In this document: piece after piece, positions 28,111 through 37,630 of the stretch
Position numbering within the stretch: the stretch's first letter is position 1
How the letters are laid out: the number at the start of each line of letters is the position of its first letter
Assembly: GCA_902773925.1 (NCBI GenBank)
Contig: CACYGI010000004.1
Location: 215,868 to 279,867 of the forward strand
Length of the DNA: 64,000 bases
Direction of reading: 5' to 3'
From: an uncultured Bacteroidia bacterium
Lineage (GTDB): Bacteria; Bacteroidota; Bacteroidia; Bacteroidales; UBA932
Position numbers and translations under genes: made by a program
Notes under the pieces: generated by a model
What the model saw: the letters and a program-made list of their open reading frames with translations, nothing else
The model's database searches: none
What the model was told of the DNA's origin: nothing

Positions 28111-28851
28111 ATGATCGGGGTCTATGATTCCGGAGTCGGCGGTCTTTCCGTATGGAAAGAGTTACGGGCGCTGATGCCAGGAGAGGATTTCACATATTTC
28201 TCCGACTCGGCTTTCTGCCCCTACGGCCCGAAGGACCCTTCATTCATCATCGAGCGCGCCGACGAGATAGCGCGAACCCTTATCGCACGCGGAGCGGAGA
28301 TAATTGTCGTGGCCTGCAATACGGCCACTGCCGCGGCCATCAGTCACCTGCGTGCTTCTTTCGATATTCCCTTTATCGGTATGGAGCCTGCCATCAAGCC
28401 TGCCGCCCTGCATTCGGAGAGCGGCGTAGTGGGTGTGCTGGCCACCGCGGGGACGCTCAAGGGGCGTCTGTACCTCAATACGCTGGCCAGAGTGGCCGCT
28501 GACGTCACTGTCATCGAGCAGGTGGGCACGGGGCTTGTCGAGGCCGTAGAGAGCGGAGATTTCGATTCGCCGCAGGTCGTCGCCCTGCTTCACAAGTATA
28601 TCGATCCGATGATTGAGGCCGGAGCAGACCACATCGTGCTGGGCTGCACGCATTATCCTTTCCTGAGCAAGGCCATCGCACGTATCGCGGGAGAGGGAGT
28701 GACCATTGTCAATCCCGCACCTGCCGTCGCCCGCCACGCCTGCGACGTCCTTTCGCGCCTGCGGCCAGTCCGCCTGAGCGGCAGCGGCACAACCACATTC
28801 CTCTCATCCGGCTCCACCGCTCCCCTGCACCGCCTGGCTTCCTGCCTGTAG
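28111..28851 (+). CDS. murI: Glutamate racemase
   Basis: Interconverts L- and D-glutamate for peptidoglycan. The 246-residue protein starts IGVYDSGVGGLSVW and has the two catalytic cysteines in VACNTATAAA (Cys69) and GCTHYPFL (Cys179), each in its expected context, plus SDSAFCPYG. It is slightly shorter than many MurI proteins (about 260-290) and its C-terminus is brief. It starts 2 bp after the PorV-like gene, so it is probably cotranscribed, and ends at a bidirectional terminator shared with gdhA. Confidence 0.95.
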   Translation: MIGVYDSGVGGLSVWKELRALMPGEDFTYFSDSAFCPYGPKDPSFIIERADEIARTLIARGAEIIVVACNTATAAAISHLRASFDIPFIGMEPAIKPAALHSESGVVGVLATAGTLKGRLYLNTLARVAADVTVIEQVGTGLVEAVESGDFDSPQVVALLHKYIDPMIEAGADHIVLGCTHYPFLSKAIARIAGEGVTIVNPAPAVARHACDVLSRLRPVRLSGSGTTTFLSSGSTAPLHRLASCL

Positions 28852-28895
28852 GCATCCCTCATTAAGCCGGCGAGGGGCCGGCCGAAGCAAAGAAA

Positions 28896-28926
28896 AAGGG
28901 TGATCCATAGGACCACCCTTTCTGCA
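28896..28926. terminator. Bidirectional terminator between murI and gdhA
   Basis: AAAGGGTG...CACCCTTT forms an 8-bp stem extended by TCC/GGA with one internal mismatch (loop ATA). It is flanked by A/T-rich runs on both sides and sits between convergent genes. Confidence 0.8.
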
Positions 28927-28942
28927 TTTAGCGAAGCTGGGA

Positions 28943-30286
28943 TTAGAGAATACCCTGCTCGAGCATAGCGGTAGCGACCTTCATGAAGCCGGCGACGTTA
29001 GCGCCCTTCACGTAGTCGATAGAGCCGTCAGCCTTGCGGCCGTACTTGACGCACTGCTCGTGGATGCTCTTCATGATCCAGTGGAGCTTAGCATCAACTT
29101 CCTCGCCGGACCAAGCCAAGTGAGCAGCGTTCTGGGTTATCTCGAGACCGGAGGTAGCAACGCCACCTGCATTGACAGCCTTACCGGGAGCGAAGTAAAC
29201 GCCGTTGGTCTGGAAGAAGTGGATAGCGCCAGGCTGGCAACCCATGTTGGAGACCTCGCAGCAGCACCAGCAGCCGTTAGCCTTCAGTTCCTTAGCGTCT
29301 TCCTCAGAAAGCTCGTTCTGGAATGCGCAAGGCAGAGCGATGTCGCAAGGAACGCTCCAGGCCTTCTTGCCTGCAGTGAACTTAGCCTTGCCAGGGAACT
29401 TGGTAGCCATATCCTCAACCTTGTTGCGGTTGGAAGAACGCATCTCAAGCATATAGTCGATCATCTCGTCGGTGATACCGTCGGGAAGCTCGCAGACACC
29501 GTCAGGACCGGAAATAGCAACGACCTTACCTCCGAGCTGGTTGGTCTTGATAGCTGCACCCCAGGCGACGTTGCCGAAGCCGGAGAGAGCGACCTTCTTG
29601 CCCTTGATATCCTTGCCGTGCTCCTTGAGGAGGTTCTCGACAAAGTAGAGTGCACCGAAACCGGTTGCCTCGGGACGGAGGATTGAACCACCCCAGGTTG
29701 CACCCTTACCGGTGAGGACACCAGTGTTGTACTCGCGAGCGAGCTTCTTGTACATACCGTACATGTAACCGATCTCACGACCGCCGACACCGACGTCACC
29801 TGCAGGGACATCAGTATCAGGACCGATGCACTTCCAGAGCTCAAGCATGAATGCCTGGCAGAAACGCATGATCTCAGCATCGGACTTGCCGACCGGGTCG
29901 AAATCGGAACCACCCTTTGCACCGCCCATAGGGAGAGTGGTCAGAGCGTTCTTGAAGATCTGCTCGAAACCGAGGAACTTCAGCATGGAGAGGTTGACTG
30001 CCTTGTGGAAACGGAGACCGCCCTTGTAAGGACCGATAGCTGCGTTGAACTGAACGCGGTAACCGATGTTGGTCTGGACCTCGCCCTTGTCATCAACCCA
30101 TGCGACACGGAACGTAAAGATACGGTCCGGCTCTACGAGACGCTCGACAATGTGAGCCTTCTCGAATTCAGGGTGCTGGTTATAGATTTCTTCGATAGAG
30201 TTGAGGACTTCTTCAGCTGCCTGGAGGAATTCCTTCTCTTCAGCGTGCTTCGCCTGAAGCTTCGCCATAATTTCAGCTGCTTTCAT
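28943..30286 (-). CDS. gdhA: Glutamate dehydrogenase (hexameric, NADP-type)
   Basis: Catalyses reductive amination of 2-oxoglutarate with ammonia to glutamate, and the reverse. At 447 residues it matches the hexameric anabolic class. Motifs are YKGGLRFHKAVN, the catalytic-lysine signature LPMGGAKGGSDFDPVGKSDAE, and DVPAGDVGVGGREIGYMYGMY. A Rossmann segment follows (VALSGFGNVAWGAAIK), and it ends ANVAGFMKVATAMLEQG. Cofactor preference is inferred from the family. It is downstream of korAB in the same direction (49 bp gap), linking 2-oxoglutarate supply with its amination. Confidence 0.96.
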   Translation of the reverse strand: MKAAEIMAKLQAKHAEEKEFLQAAEEVLNSIEEIYNQHPEFEKAHIVERLVEPDRIFTFRVAWVDDKGEVQTNIGYRVQFNAAIGPYKGGLRFHKAVNLSMLKFLGFEQIFKNALTTLPMGGAKGGSDFDPVGKSDAEIMRFCQAFMLELWKCIGPDTDVPAGDVGVGGREIGYMYGMYKKLAREYNTGVLTGKGATWGGSILRPEATGFGALYFVENLLKEHGKDIKGKKVALSGFGNVAWGAAIKTNQLGGKVVAISGPDGVCELPDGITDEMIDYMLEMRSSNRNKVEDMATKFPGKAKFTAGKKAWSVPCDIALPCAFQNELSEEDAKELKANGCWCCCEVSNMGCQPGAIHFFQTNGVYFAPGKAVNAGGVATSGLEITQNAAHLAWSGEEVDAKLHWIMKSIHEQCVKYGRKADGSIDYVKGANVAGFMKVATAMLEQGIL

Positions 30287-30335
30287 AAAATGATTTGCGC
30301 TTTTTAAAGTTGGTTGTTATAAGTTTGATTAAGGA

Positions 30336-31352
30336 TTATTCTACAGTCCAGGTAGAACCGCTGTGCAGCAGCTCGTCAACGCAGGTGATCTTGGCCTTGG
30401 CCTTGACCTCTGCGAGCTGGTCGCGGACGCGGTCATCATAAGTAGGCTCTGCGACGTCGCGGATGACACCGAGTGCAACCGGGAAGTCGGGGCCCTTCAT
30501 GTTGATGAGCATCAGGTGCATTGCATTGTCCTCGCAGTGTGCGTCGTGAACGAGGAGCTTGTCGACGGTGATACCGTCCTCGCCGATCTTGACGACCTTC
30601 AGCTTGCCGTTCTCGAGGATGAGGCCCTTGTCCTTATCCTTACCGAAAATCATCGGCTGGCCGTGCTGCAGGACGATGGTGCGGTCTGCGCGGAACTCAC
30701 GGTCGGAGATAAAGTTGTGTGCGCCGTCGTTGAAGATGACGCAGTTGGTCAGCATCTCGCAAACCGAGCAGCCGTCGTGCTTTGCAGCTGCGACGAAGAC
30801 ATCCTGATTGAGCTTCATCTCGCTGTCAAGACTGCGTGCAAAGAACGTACCGCGTGCACCGAGTACCAGAGCGCCCGGAGTAAACGGATTCTCGACGGTA
30901 CCGTACGGAGAAGTCTTCGTGATCTGGCCCAGCTTCGATGTCGGTGAATACTGACCCTTGGTCAGACCGTAGATCTGGTTGTTGAAGAGGATGATGTTGA
31001 TGTCGATGTTGCGGCGGATAGCGTGGATGAAGTGGTTGCCACCGATTGCCAGGGCATCGCCGTCACCGGTTGCCTGCCATACGCTGAGCGTAGGGTTGGC
31101 GACCTTGACACCGGTAGAGATCGGTGTAGCACGGCCGTGGATGCTGTGGAAGCCGAATGTATCGACATAATAAGGCAGACGTGACGAGCAGCCGATACCG
31201 GAAATGACTACGACACGCTCCTTGCTGTAACCGAGGTCTTCGCAAACCACCGGGAGGGCCCTGGTGAGCGCTGCGAGAATCGCGTGGTCACCGCAACCCG
31301 GGCACCAGCGGGGCTCCTGGTTGCTCTTGAAATCTTGTGCTGTATATTTCAT
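30336..31352 (-). CDS. korB: 2-oxoacid:ferredoxin oxidoreductase, beta subunit
   Basis: The thiamine-diphosphate subunit of an oxygen-sensitive complex that interconverts 2-oxoglutarate and succinyl-CoA using ferredoxin. The 338-residue protein begins with the Fe-S cysteines RWCPGCGDHAIL (Cys17, Cys20), has GIGCSSRLPYYVDTFGFHSIHGRA, and the ThDP/Mg motif ATGDGDALAIGGNHFIHA followed by LFNNQIYGLTKGQYSPTS. Architecture matches KorB. A general 2-oxoacid specificity cannot be excluded. The alpha subunit gene ends 17 bp upstream. Confidence 0.93.
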   Translation of the reverse strand: MKYTAQDFKSNQEPRWCPGCGDHAILAALTRALPVVCEDLGYSKERVVVISGIGCSSRLPYYVDTFGFHSIHGRATPISTGVKVANPTLSVWQATGDGDALAIGGNHFIHAIRRNIDINIILFNNQIYGLTKGQYSPTSKLGQITKTSPYGTVENPFTPGALVLGARGTFFARSLDSEMKLNQDVFVAAAKHDGCSVCEMLTNCVIFNDGAHNFISDREFRADRTIVLQHGQPMIFGKDKDKGLILENGKLKVVKIGEDGITVDKLLVHDAHCEDNAMHLMLINMKGPDFPVALGVIRDVAEPTYDDRVRDQLAEVKAKAKITCVDELLHSGSTWTVE

Positions 31353-31369
31353 TGTTGTGTCCTCCTGGA

Positions 31370-33202
31370 TTAAAGTTTATTGATACCGTCAACAATCTCC
31401 TTGACGATGAACGGCTGGCCCTGGACCTTGTTGATCTGCTTGAACTGGAACTGCGGGAAGTTAGCCCTCAGGTAGTTTGCAAACTGGCCGCTGTTGAGCT
31501 CGCATACGACGAGGTTCTTGTAGTTTGCGAAAATCTCCGCCGTGTTCTTCGGGAGAGGGAGAATGTAATCGAAGTGAGTCATGGCGATGTCCTTGCCGGC
31601 TTCCTTAAGCTCGTGATAAGCCGAAAGCATGTGACCGTAGGTACCGCCCCAGCTGATCATCAGGGTGTCGGCCTTCTTCGGTCCGAGGACTTCCTGGTCA
31701 GGAATGTAGTTGGCAACGCGGGCGACCTTCTCGGCGCGCTCTGCGACCATCTTCTCGTGATTCTCAGGATCGGAGGAGATGACACCTGCGGTGTTCTTCT
31801 CCAGACCGCCGACGCGGTGCTCCAGACCTGCCTTGCCCGGGAGAGCCCAGTAGCGTGCCATAGTCTCGGGATTGCGCTTGTAAGGCTGGAACTTGCCTTC
31901 GCAGGACTCGATGACCGGAGCCTTGATCTCAGGGTAATCTTTCATTGAAGGAATCTTCCAGGGCTCGGAACCGTTGCCGAGGAAACCTTCGGAGAGGAGG
32001 ACGACGGGCATCATATGCTCGACTGCGAGCTTTGCTGCATAGAATGCTGCATCGAAGCAGTGGCTCGGGGAGTGAGAAGCGATAACGCAGATGGGGCACT
32101 CACCGTTACGGCCGTAGAGGACCTGATTGAGGTCGGTCTGCTCGGTCTTGGTAGGGATACCTGTCGAAGGGCCGCTTCGCTGGACATCAACGATGACCAG
32201 AGGAAGCTCTGTGATCATTGCCAGACCCATTGCCTCGCTCTTGAGGGAGACACCGGGGCCGGAAGTAGTCGTGACTGCGAGGTTGCCTGCAAATGATGCG
32301 CCGATGGCGGTGCAGATGCCGGCGATCTCATCCTCGCACTGAACGGTCTTCACGCCGAGGTTCTTGTAGATTGCAAGCTCCTCGAGGATGGCCGTAGCCG
32401 GGGTGATAGGATACGAACCGCAGAAGAGAGGAATACCGCTCTTCTCGGATGCTGCGATAAGACCCCATGCAGTTGCCTGGTTACCGTTGATGTTGCGATA
32501 AACGCCGGGTTCCTGCTTGGCGGGAGCGATATTGTAGGTATTGGCAATCGCCTGGATGTTCTCAGCGTAGTTGAAACCGTCGCGAATGACCTTCTTGTTG
32601 ATGTCAACCATCTCGGGCTTTTTCTTGCCGAACTTCTTCACCAGGTAAGCGTCGGTATATTCAAGCGGGCGGTTGAACATGAAGAACACCATACCCAGGG
32701 TGAACATATTCTTGCAACGCTCCATGTCCTTGAGGCTGAGTCCGCTGTCCTTCAGGCTGTCCTTGGTAAGGGAAGTGATGGCAGCTGCGACAATGGTACG
32801 GTCCTCGATCTTGAGCTCTGCGATGGGATCGTCAGTCTCAAAACCTGCGCGCTTGATATTTGCCTCGTCGAACGAATCGGTGTCGATAATGATGGTTGCC
32901 GTCGGCTTGGCCCACTTTGCATTTGCTTTGAGGGCGGCGGGATTCATAGCTACAAGGGCATCGCAGAAGTCACCGGGAGTGGTGACGCCGCTCGTACCGA
33001 TGTGAACCTGGAATCCGGAAACGCCTGAAACGGTTCCGTGCGGGGCGCGGATTTCTGCCGGATAATCCGGGAAGGTGGAAATTTCGTTGCCGTAGAGCGC
33101 AGAAGCATCTGCGAACAGAGTACCGGTCAACTGCATACCATCACCCGAGTCACCCGCAAATCTGATTACGACATCTTGCGTGTCAATAACTTTGTGTTGC
33201 AT
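31370..33202 (-). CDS. korA: 2-oxoacid:ferredoxin oxidoreductase, fused gamma-alpha subunit
   Basis: A 610-residue subunit in which the gamma domain (about 1-190: VVIRFAGDSGDGMQLTGTLFADAS) is fused to the alpha pyruvate-oxidoreductase-like domain. The latter carries the signature GSYPITPATAILEEL (residues 263-270 for the YPITPAT core) and the catalytic-region CEDEIAGICTAIGASFAG. This fused layout is typical of KorA in Bacteroidota and many anaerobes. With KorB it supports reductive synthesis or oxidative use of 2-oxoglutarate. It lies 44 bp after a minus-strand ompH gene, and no clear promoter or terminator is visible between them. Confidence 0.93.
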   Translation of the reverse strand: MQHKVIDTQDVVIRFAGDSGDGMQLTGTLFADASALYGNEISTFPDYPAEIRAPHGTVSGVSGFQVHIGTSGVTTPGDFCDALVAMNPAALKANAKWAKPTATIIIDTDSFDEANIKRAGFETDDPIAELKIEDRTIVAAAITSLTKDSLKDSGLSLKDMERCKNMFTLGMVFFMFNRPLEYTDAYLVKKFGKKKPEMVDINKKVIRDGFNYAENIQAIANTYNIAPAKQEPGVYRNINGNQATAWGLIAASEKSGIPLFCGSYPITPATAILEELAIYKNLGVKTVQCEDEIAGICTAIGASFAGNLAVTTTSGPGVSLKSEAMGLAMITELPLVIVDVQRSGPSTGIPTKTEQTDLNQVLYGRNGECPICVIASHSPSHCFDAAFYAAKLAVEHMMPVVLLSEGFLGNGSEPWKIPSMKDYPEIKAPVIESCEGKFQPYKRNPETMARYWALPGKAGLEHRVGGLEKNTAGVISSDPENHEKMVAERAEKVARVANYIPDQEVLGPKKADTLMISWGGTYGHMLSAYHELKEAGKDIAMTHFDYILPLPKNTAEIFANYKNLVVCELNSGQFANYLRANFPQFQFKQINKVQGQPFIVKEIVDGINKL

Positions 33203-33246
33203 GATAAATTAGGTTATTAGTAAAAAAAAGGTTAAGTCAGCGTGTT

Positions 33247-33804
33247 TTATTTTGCTTCGGGAGCGGGAATCTGTGTCGGAGCAACCTTGTCTGCGGGGAT
33301 GCCGAGCTCTGCCTTGACAAGCGGAAGCAGGTCGAGGCTCTTGTCGTTGTCGCGGTAGAGAAGCGCGCCGCTCGAAGTATCGAAGACATAGATCAGGCCC
33401 TTCTCGGAAGCCACCTTTTCGATGGCTTCTGTAGCCTTCTTATAAACAGGCTGCATAAGCATCTGCTGCATCTGGGACATCTCCTGCTGTGCAGTCTGCT
33501 GGAACTGCTGGATACGCTGGATCAGGTCCTGGATGTCCTTCTCCTTGGCCTCGCGGACAGCCGGAGTCCAGGTGGATTCCTTGCGCTGATAGTCCGAAAG
33601 CTTGGTATTGTATTCGGCCTCCATGCTCTGCATGGTATCCTCGAGGTCCATCTGATAAGTCTGGAGACGGACGATCGCTGAATCACGGTCAGGCATCAAA
33701 CTGATGAGCTCGGTCGCATTGATATGGCCGAAACTCAGATTCTGTGCTGTAGAGGGAAATGCCAGGGCGGTTGCCACAAAGAGCACAATCGCTAATTTTT
33801 TCAT
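33247..33804 (-). CDS. OmpH/Skp-family periplasmic chaperone (first paralogue)
   Basis: A 185-residue protein with a signal peptide (cleavage near STAQ), then the OmpH start LSFGHINATELISLMPDRDSA. A long helical hairpin rich in Gln and Glu follows (ESTWTPAVREAKEKDIQDLIQRIQQFQQ), then a return strand KGLIYVFDTSSGALLYRD. Skp-type trimers hold unfolded outer-membrane proteins for the Bam complex. The gene is last in the bamA-ompH-ompH order, 15 bp after its paralogue. Confidence 0.92.
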   Translation of the reverse strand: MKKLAIVLFVATALAFPSTAQNLSFGHINATELISLMPDRDSAIVRLQTYQMDLEDTMQSMEAEYNTKLSDYQRKESTWTPAVREAKEKDIQDLIQRIQQFQQTAQQEMSQMQQMLMQPVYKKATEAIEKVASEKGLIYVFDTSSGALLYRDNDKSLDLLPLVKAELGIPADKVAPTQIPAPEAK

Positions 33805-33819
33805 AAAACTATCTTCAAA

Positions 33820-34326
33820 TTATTTTATAATACTGATAATCTGTTGAGTGAGGTCAGCCCTCGGATCGAGGTACATGACTCCGGGAGCATTGGTGATGTC
33901 AATTATCATCACATAACCGTTGGCCGAAGCGAAGGCGTCGATAGCCTCCTCGACATTCTTGCGGATGGGATCGAGCAGCTCCGCCTGCTTGCGCGAAATG
34001 GCGCCGTTCTCGCCGAAATACTCCTCCTGCTTCTGCTTGACGCGACGCTCGGCGGAAATAATCTCGGTCTCGCGCGACTGGCGCTGCGAGCTGCTGAGGT
34101 AACTCTTGGATTCCTGGTAAGAATTATACATGTTCTCGACGCGGGCCAGCTGGCTGTCGAGTTCATCTTTATACTGAAGTGCAAGTGACTCAAGCTTCTG
34201 CTGCGCCGACTTGTATGCGGGCAGTGAGTTGAGGATAGTCTCGGAATTGACATAGCCGACCTTCTGCGCATATGCGCCGCTAAATGTGGCCAGCGCGACA
34301 AACAGGGAAATGATCAGTCTTTTCAT
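33820..34326 (-). CDS. OmpH/Skp-family periplasmic chaperone (second paralogue)
   Basis: A 168-residue protein with a signal peptide (ATFSGAYAQ), the start KVGYVNSETILNSLPAYKSA, a coiled-coil hairpin (about residues 40-115) and the closing ANGYVMIIDITNAPGVMYLDP. It starts 10 bp after bamA and is cotranscribed with it. The two tandem OmpH proteins differ mainly in the coiled-coil arms. Confidence 0.93.
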   Translation of the reverse strand: MKRLIISLFVALATFSGAYAQKVGYVNSETILNSLPAYKSAQQKLESLALQYKDELDSQLARVENMYNSYQESKSYLSSSQRQSRETEIISAERRVKQKQEEYFGENGAISRKQAELLDPIRKNVEEAIDAFASANGYVMIIDITNAPGVMYLDPRADLTQQIISIIK

Positions 34327-34336
34327 ATTCGTTGAT

Positions 34337-36877
34337 TTAAAGTTGTTGGCCTATCATGAAGTGGAACTGGCTCTTGTCACCCGTTGCATCGAAACCGTAA
34401 CCCCAGTCGATACCGAGCAGACCGACGATCGGCAGGTAAACCCTCAGGCCGACACCGGCGCTGCGCTTGATCTGGAACGGGTTGAAGTCGCGGATGTCGG
34501 ACCAGCAGTTACCGCCCTCGACGAATGCGAGTGCATAGATGGTGGAAGAAGGCTCCATTATGATCGGATAGCGAAGCTCGACGGTAAACTTGTCATAGAC
34601 ATTGCCGGCATAGGCTCCGTCTATATAAGGTGTAAGCGAGTAATTCTCGTAACCGCGGAGCGCGATGACTTCCGAACCGTAGGTATTGTAGCCCGACATA
34701 CCGTCACCGCCGACCAGGAAGCCCTCGAATGGCGAGTAGCCCCAGTTGCGGTTGTAGTAGCCGAGGTAGCCGAACTGAGCGCGGGTCATCAGCACCAGAT
34801 CGCCGACCAGGCGGCTGTAAACCGCACCCTTGAAAGTCCACTTGTGATACTCGATCCAGTTGTAGTGCTCCTGCACCGTGGTCTGGCTCCAGTCTTTGGT
34901 ACGGCCCTCCTTGCTCAGCAACGACCACGGCGGGGTAAGCTGCATCGAGAAGGAGAAATCCGAACCGGTACGCGGATAGAGCATCTGGTCGGTGGAATTA
35001 CGCGAAAGCGTGGTGGTCCAGCTGATATTGTGCGAGATACCCGTACTGTAAATGAAGTAGTACGTCCAGTCCTTGAGATTGTATGACTGCCAGCCGAGCT
35101 GGTTGTAGAGTACGAAGTAGTTGTCAGGCCACTTGAGGCGGGTACCCAGGCCGATATTGGCGCCGAATACCTCCATATACTGGTCGTCGTTGAGAATCTG
35201 GTAGTACGACGAGAGATAGGAATTGGTCTGACGGGTGAAATATGCTGAAATGCTTAGCGAAGTCGGCTTCTTGCCGGTCAGCCACGGCTCGACGAATGAA
35301 GCCGAAAGGGCCGTATAGTATGTACCGTTGGTCTGGAAGCGGAGGGAAAGCTGCTGCGCGTCTCCGAGCGGGACCGGGTGCCAGGCTTCCTTGCGGAAGA
35401 AATTGTGCGTCGAGAAATTGTTGAAGCTGACGCCGAGCGTACCGACGAACATATGGTTGCCCCAGCCGCCGCTGAGCTCCAGCTGGCTGTTGGACTTCTC
35501 CTCGACATTGTACGCTATATCGACCGTGTTGTTGAGCTGGTTGGGGATGATATTGTAGCCGCGTGCGGGGTCTGCCGCAGCCTCGGCGTCGAAATGGCCC
35601 ATCGAGGCGATCTCACGTACCGAACGCTCGAAATCCGTCTGGCGGAACAGATATCCCGGACGGGTGAAGACCGCACGGCGGACGACCTTTTCGTTGGTAA
35701 TAGTATTGCCGTTGATGATGATGTTGTTGAACGTGGCGGGCTTGCCCTCCACCATCCGCATCTCCACGTCAACCGAGTCGCCTTCGATATTGAGCTCGAC
35801 CGGATTGATATTGAAGAACAGGTAACCGTTGTCACGGTACAGCTTCGCGATGGTGATGTCGCCCTCCTTCTCGCCGCCGAAGAGCCGCTTCTCCATCGTG
35901 ATCACGTCATAGACCGCGCCCTTCTCGATCTTGAGCAGCGAGTTGAGCAGCTCCTCGTCATAGGCGGAGTTGCCGGTCCAGGTGATATTGCGGAAATAAT
36001 AGCGGCGGCCACGATCGATGGTGATATTGATACCCATCTTGCCGTCGGGGAAGTAATACAGCGAATCCTTCACGATGCGGGCGTCACGGTAACCCAGCTC
36101 GTAGAACTTCTCTATCAGGGAGCGCTTGTCGGTTTCGTATTCGGCTGCCTGGAACTTGTTGGACTTGAAGAGATTGTACCACTTGCTATCCTTGGTGTTC
36201 TTCATCGACTTGTCCAGCTTGTACTTGGATATCACATCATCCACGCCTTCGTAGGTGATGGTGCGGATGCGCACCTTCTGGCCCTTGTTGACGTCGAAAG
36301 TGACCTTGACGGCATTGCGGATGATGGAATCGGTCTCCTGAAGGACATTGACCGCGACATTGAGGAAACCTTTCTCCCAGAAATATTTCTTGATGATATC
36401 TACCGATGAATTCTCCAGATATTCGGAGAGCTGCGCGCCGCGGCGAAGGTTGAGACGCTCCTTGAGGTCGTCGCGCTCGCTGTTCTTGACGCCCTTGAAC
36501 TCCCACTTGAGGACGCGGGGGCGCTCCGTCAGGGCGAGGCTGAACCAGGCGGTATCCTGTCCTGCAGAGAGTGAATCGATATAGAATCCGATGTCAGATG
36601 CCGCGCCTTGAAGCCAGAGACGCTTGACGGCTGCGGACACATCCTCGCCGGGGACCTCGATGGTATCACCCTCGTGGATGCCCAGGACAGCCAGAAGCTG
36701 CTCGGCCGAGAGATACTTCAGACCGGGTATGGATATACCGCCGACCACGTAAGACTTCGGCTTCGAAAAATCAACTTCTACGCCGCTTCCTGCACGGACT
36801 TCCTGTGCCAAGAGGGGAGCAAGGCCCAAAAGCGCCAGTAACAGTGATAAAAAGGCTTTCTTCATCAATCCTTTCAC
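34337..36877 (-). CDS. bamA: Outer membrane protein assembly factor BamA
   Basis: The core of the machine that inserts beta-barrel proteins into the outer membrane. The 846-residue protein has a signal peptide (APLLAQ), about five POTRA domains up to roughly residue 430 (for example VRIRTITYEGVDDV and ATFNNIIINGNTITNEKVVRRAV), and a C-terminal 16-strand barrel. Near the end it has the conserved VRYPI-like segment (VELRYPIIMEPSSTIYALAFVEGGN) and SAGVGLRVYLPIVGLLGIDWGYGF. It ends FHFMIGQQL. It has its own promoter and is followed by two ompH genes. Confidence 0.96.
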   Translation of the reverse strand: MKGLMKKAFLSLLLALLGLAPLLAQEVRAGSGVEVDFSKPKSYVVGGISIPGLKYLSAEQLLAVLGIHEGDTIEVPGEDVSAAVKRLWLQGAASDIGFYIDSLSAGQDTAWFSLALTERPRVLKWEFKGVKNSERDDLKERLNLRRGAQLSEYLENSSVDIIKKYFWEKGFLNVAVNVLQETDSIIRNAVKVTFDVNKGQKVRIRTITYEGVDDVISKYKLDKSMKNTKDSKWYNLFKSNKFQAAEYETDKRSLIEKFYELGYRDARIVKDSLYYFPDGKMGINITIDRGRRYYFRNITWTGNSAYDEELLNSLLKIEKGAVYDVITMEKRLFGGEKEGDITIAKLYRDNGYLFFNINPVELNIEGDSVDVEMRMVEGKPATFNNIIINGNTITNEKVVRRAVFTRPGYLFRQTDFERSVREIASMGHFDAEAAADPARGYNIIPNQLNNTVDIAYNVEEKSNSQLELSGGWGNHMFVGTLGVSFNNFSTHNFFRKEAWHPVPLGDAQQLSLRFQTNGTYYTALSASFVEPWLTGKKPTSLSISAYFTRQTNSYLSSYYQILNDDQYMEVFGANIGLGTRLKWPDNYFVLYNQLGWQSYNLKDWTYYFIYSTGISHNISWTTTLSRNSTDQMLYPRTGSDFSFSMQLTPPWSLLSKEGRTKDWSQTTVQEHYNWIEYHKWTFKGAVYSRLVGDLVLMTRAQFGYLGYYNRNWGYSPFEGFLVGGDGMSGYNTYGSEVIALRGYENYSLTPYIDGAYAGNVYDKFTVELRYPIIMEPSSTIYALAFVEGGNCWSDIRDFNPFQIKRSAGVGLRVYLPIVGLLGIDWGYGFDATGDKSQFHFMIGQQL

Positions 36878-36891
36878 ACGTAATGAATCTG

Positions 36892-36899
36892 CAAAGTTA
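36892..36899 (-). promoter_or_regulatory. -7 promoter element of bamA
   Basis: On the minus strand TAACTTTG matches TAnnTTTG and lies 14 bp upstream of the bamA ATG, in the 42-bp gap after uppS. The leader would be about 10 nt. Confidence 0.55.
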
Positions 36900-36919
36900 G
36901 CACTTAATTCTGGGATAAC

Positions 36920-37630
36920 CTATTTTATTTTCCCATATCTGCGGTCCCGCGACTGGAATGCTTCCAACGCGAGGCCGAACTCCTTTTCGCGAAAATCGGG
37001 CCAAAGCACGTCGGTGAAATAAAATTCGGTATAGGCGGTCTGCCAGAGCATATAATTGCTGATGCGCAGTTCGCCGCTCGTGCGGATCAGAAGGTCGGGA
37101 TCGGGGATACCTGCAGTCGCCAGATAGCCTGCGAAAAGCCGCTCGTCCAGCTCCTCGGGCACCTTGCCCCGGGAAAGGGCGTCAAGGCAGTCCTGGGCAT
37201 AATGCCGGGCGGCCTGAAGGATGTCCCATTTGCCACTGTAGCTGAGCATAAGTATCAGCGTCATCCCCTCGCAGCCGGCTGTCAGCGCCTCAGTCTCGCG
37301 GATGGCCTCCTCGACCTTGGCCGGAAGGCGGTCGCGATGCCCGATGACGCGAAGGCGGATACCGTTATCGAGGAAAGTCGAAATCTCTTCCTTGAGTGAC
37401 TTGAACATCATCTCCATAAGTCCGCCGACTTCCGCCTCGGAGCGGTTCCAGTTCTCCTCCGAAAAGGCATACAGGCTGAGGTAGCGGACGCCCGCCTTTG
37501 CGGCGCAGGTCGTGATGGCGCGGACGCTCTCTACGCCTTCGGCGTGACCGGCCAGGCGAGGAAGCCCTCTCTGACCAGCCCAGCGGCCGTTACCGTCCAT
37601 TATGATGGATACGTGGGTGGGAATATTCAT
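36920..37630 (-). CDS. uppS: Isoprenyl transferase (undecaprenyl diphosphate synthase)
   Basis: Extends farnesyl diphosphate in cis to undecaprenyl diphosphate, the lipid carrier for peptidoglycan and surface glycans. The 236-residue protein begins with HVSIIMDGNGRWAGQRGLPRLAGH, containing catalytic Asp12 and the substrate-binding loop. It has the Ser/Trp-containing YLSLYAFSEENWNRS and ends with the signature PDPDLLIRTSGELRISNYMLWQ...ELYFTDVLWPDF-like region. Length is normal. Its start overlaps the nadK stop by 4 bp, so the two are translationally coupled. Confidence 0.96.
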   Translation of the reverse strand: MNIPTHVSIIMDGNGRWAGQRGLPRLAGHAEGVESVRAITTCAAKAGVRYLSLYAFSEENWNRSEAEVGGLMEMMFKSLKEEISTFLDNGIRLRVIGHRDRLPAKVEEAIRETEALTAGCEGMTLILMLSYSGKWDILQAARHYAQDCLDALSRGKVPEELDERLFAGYLATAGIPDPDLLIRTSGELRISNYMLWQTAYTEFYFTDVLWPDFREKEFGLALEAFQSRDRRYGKIK

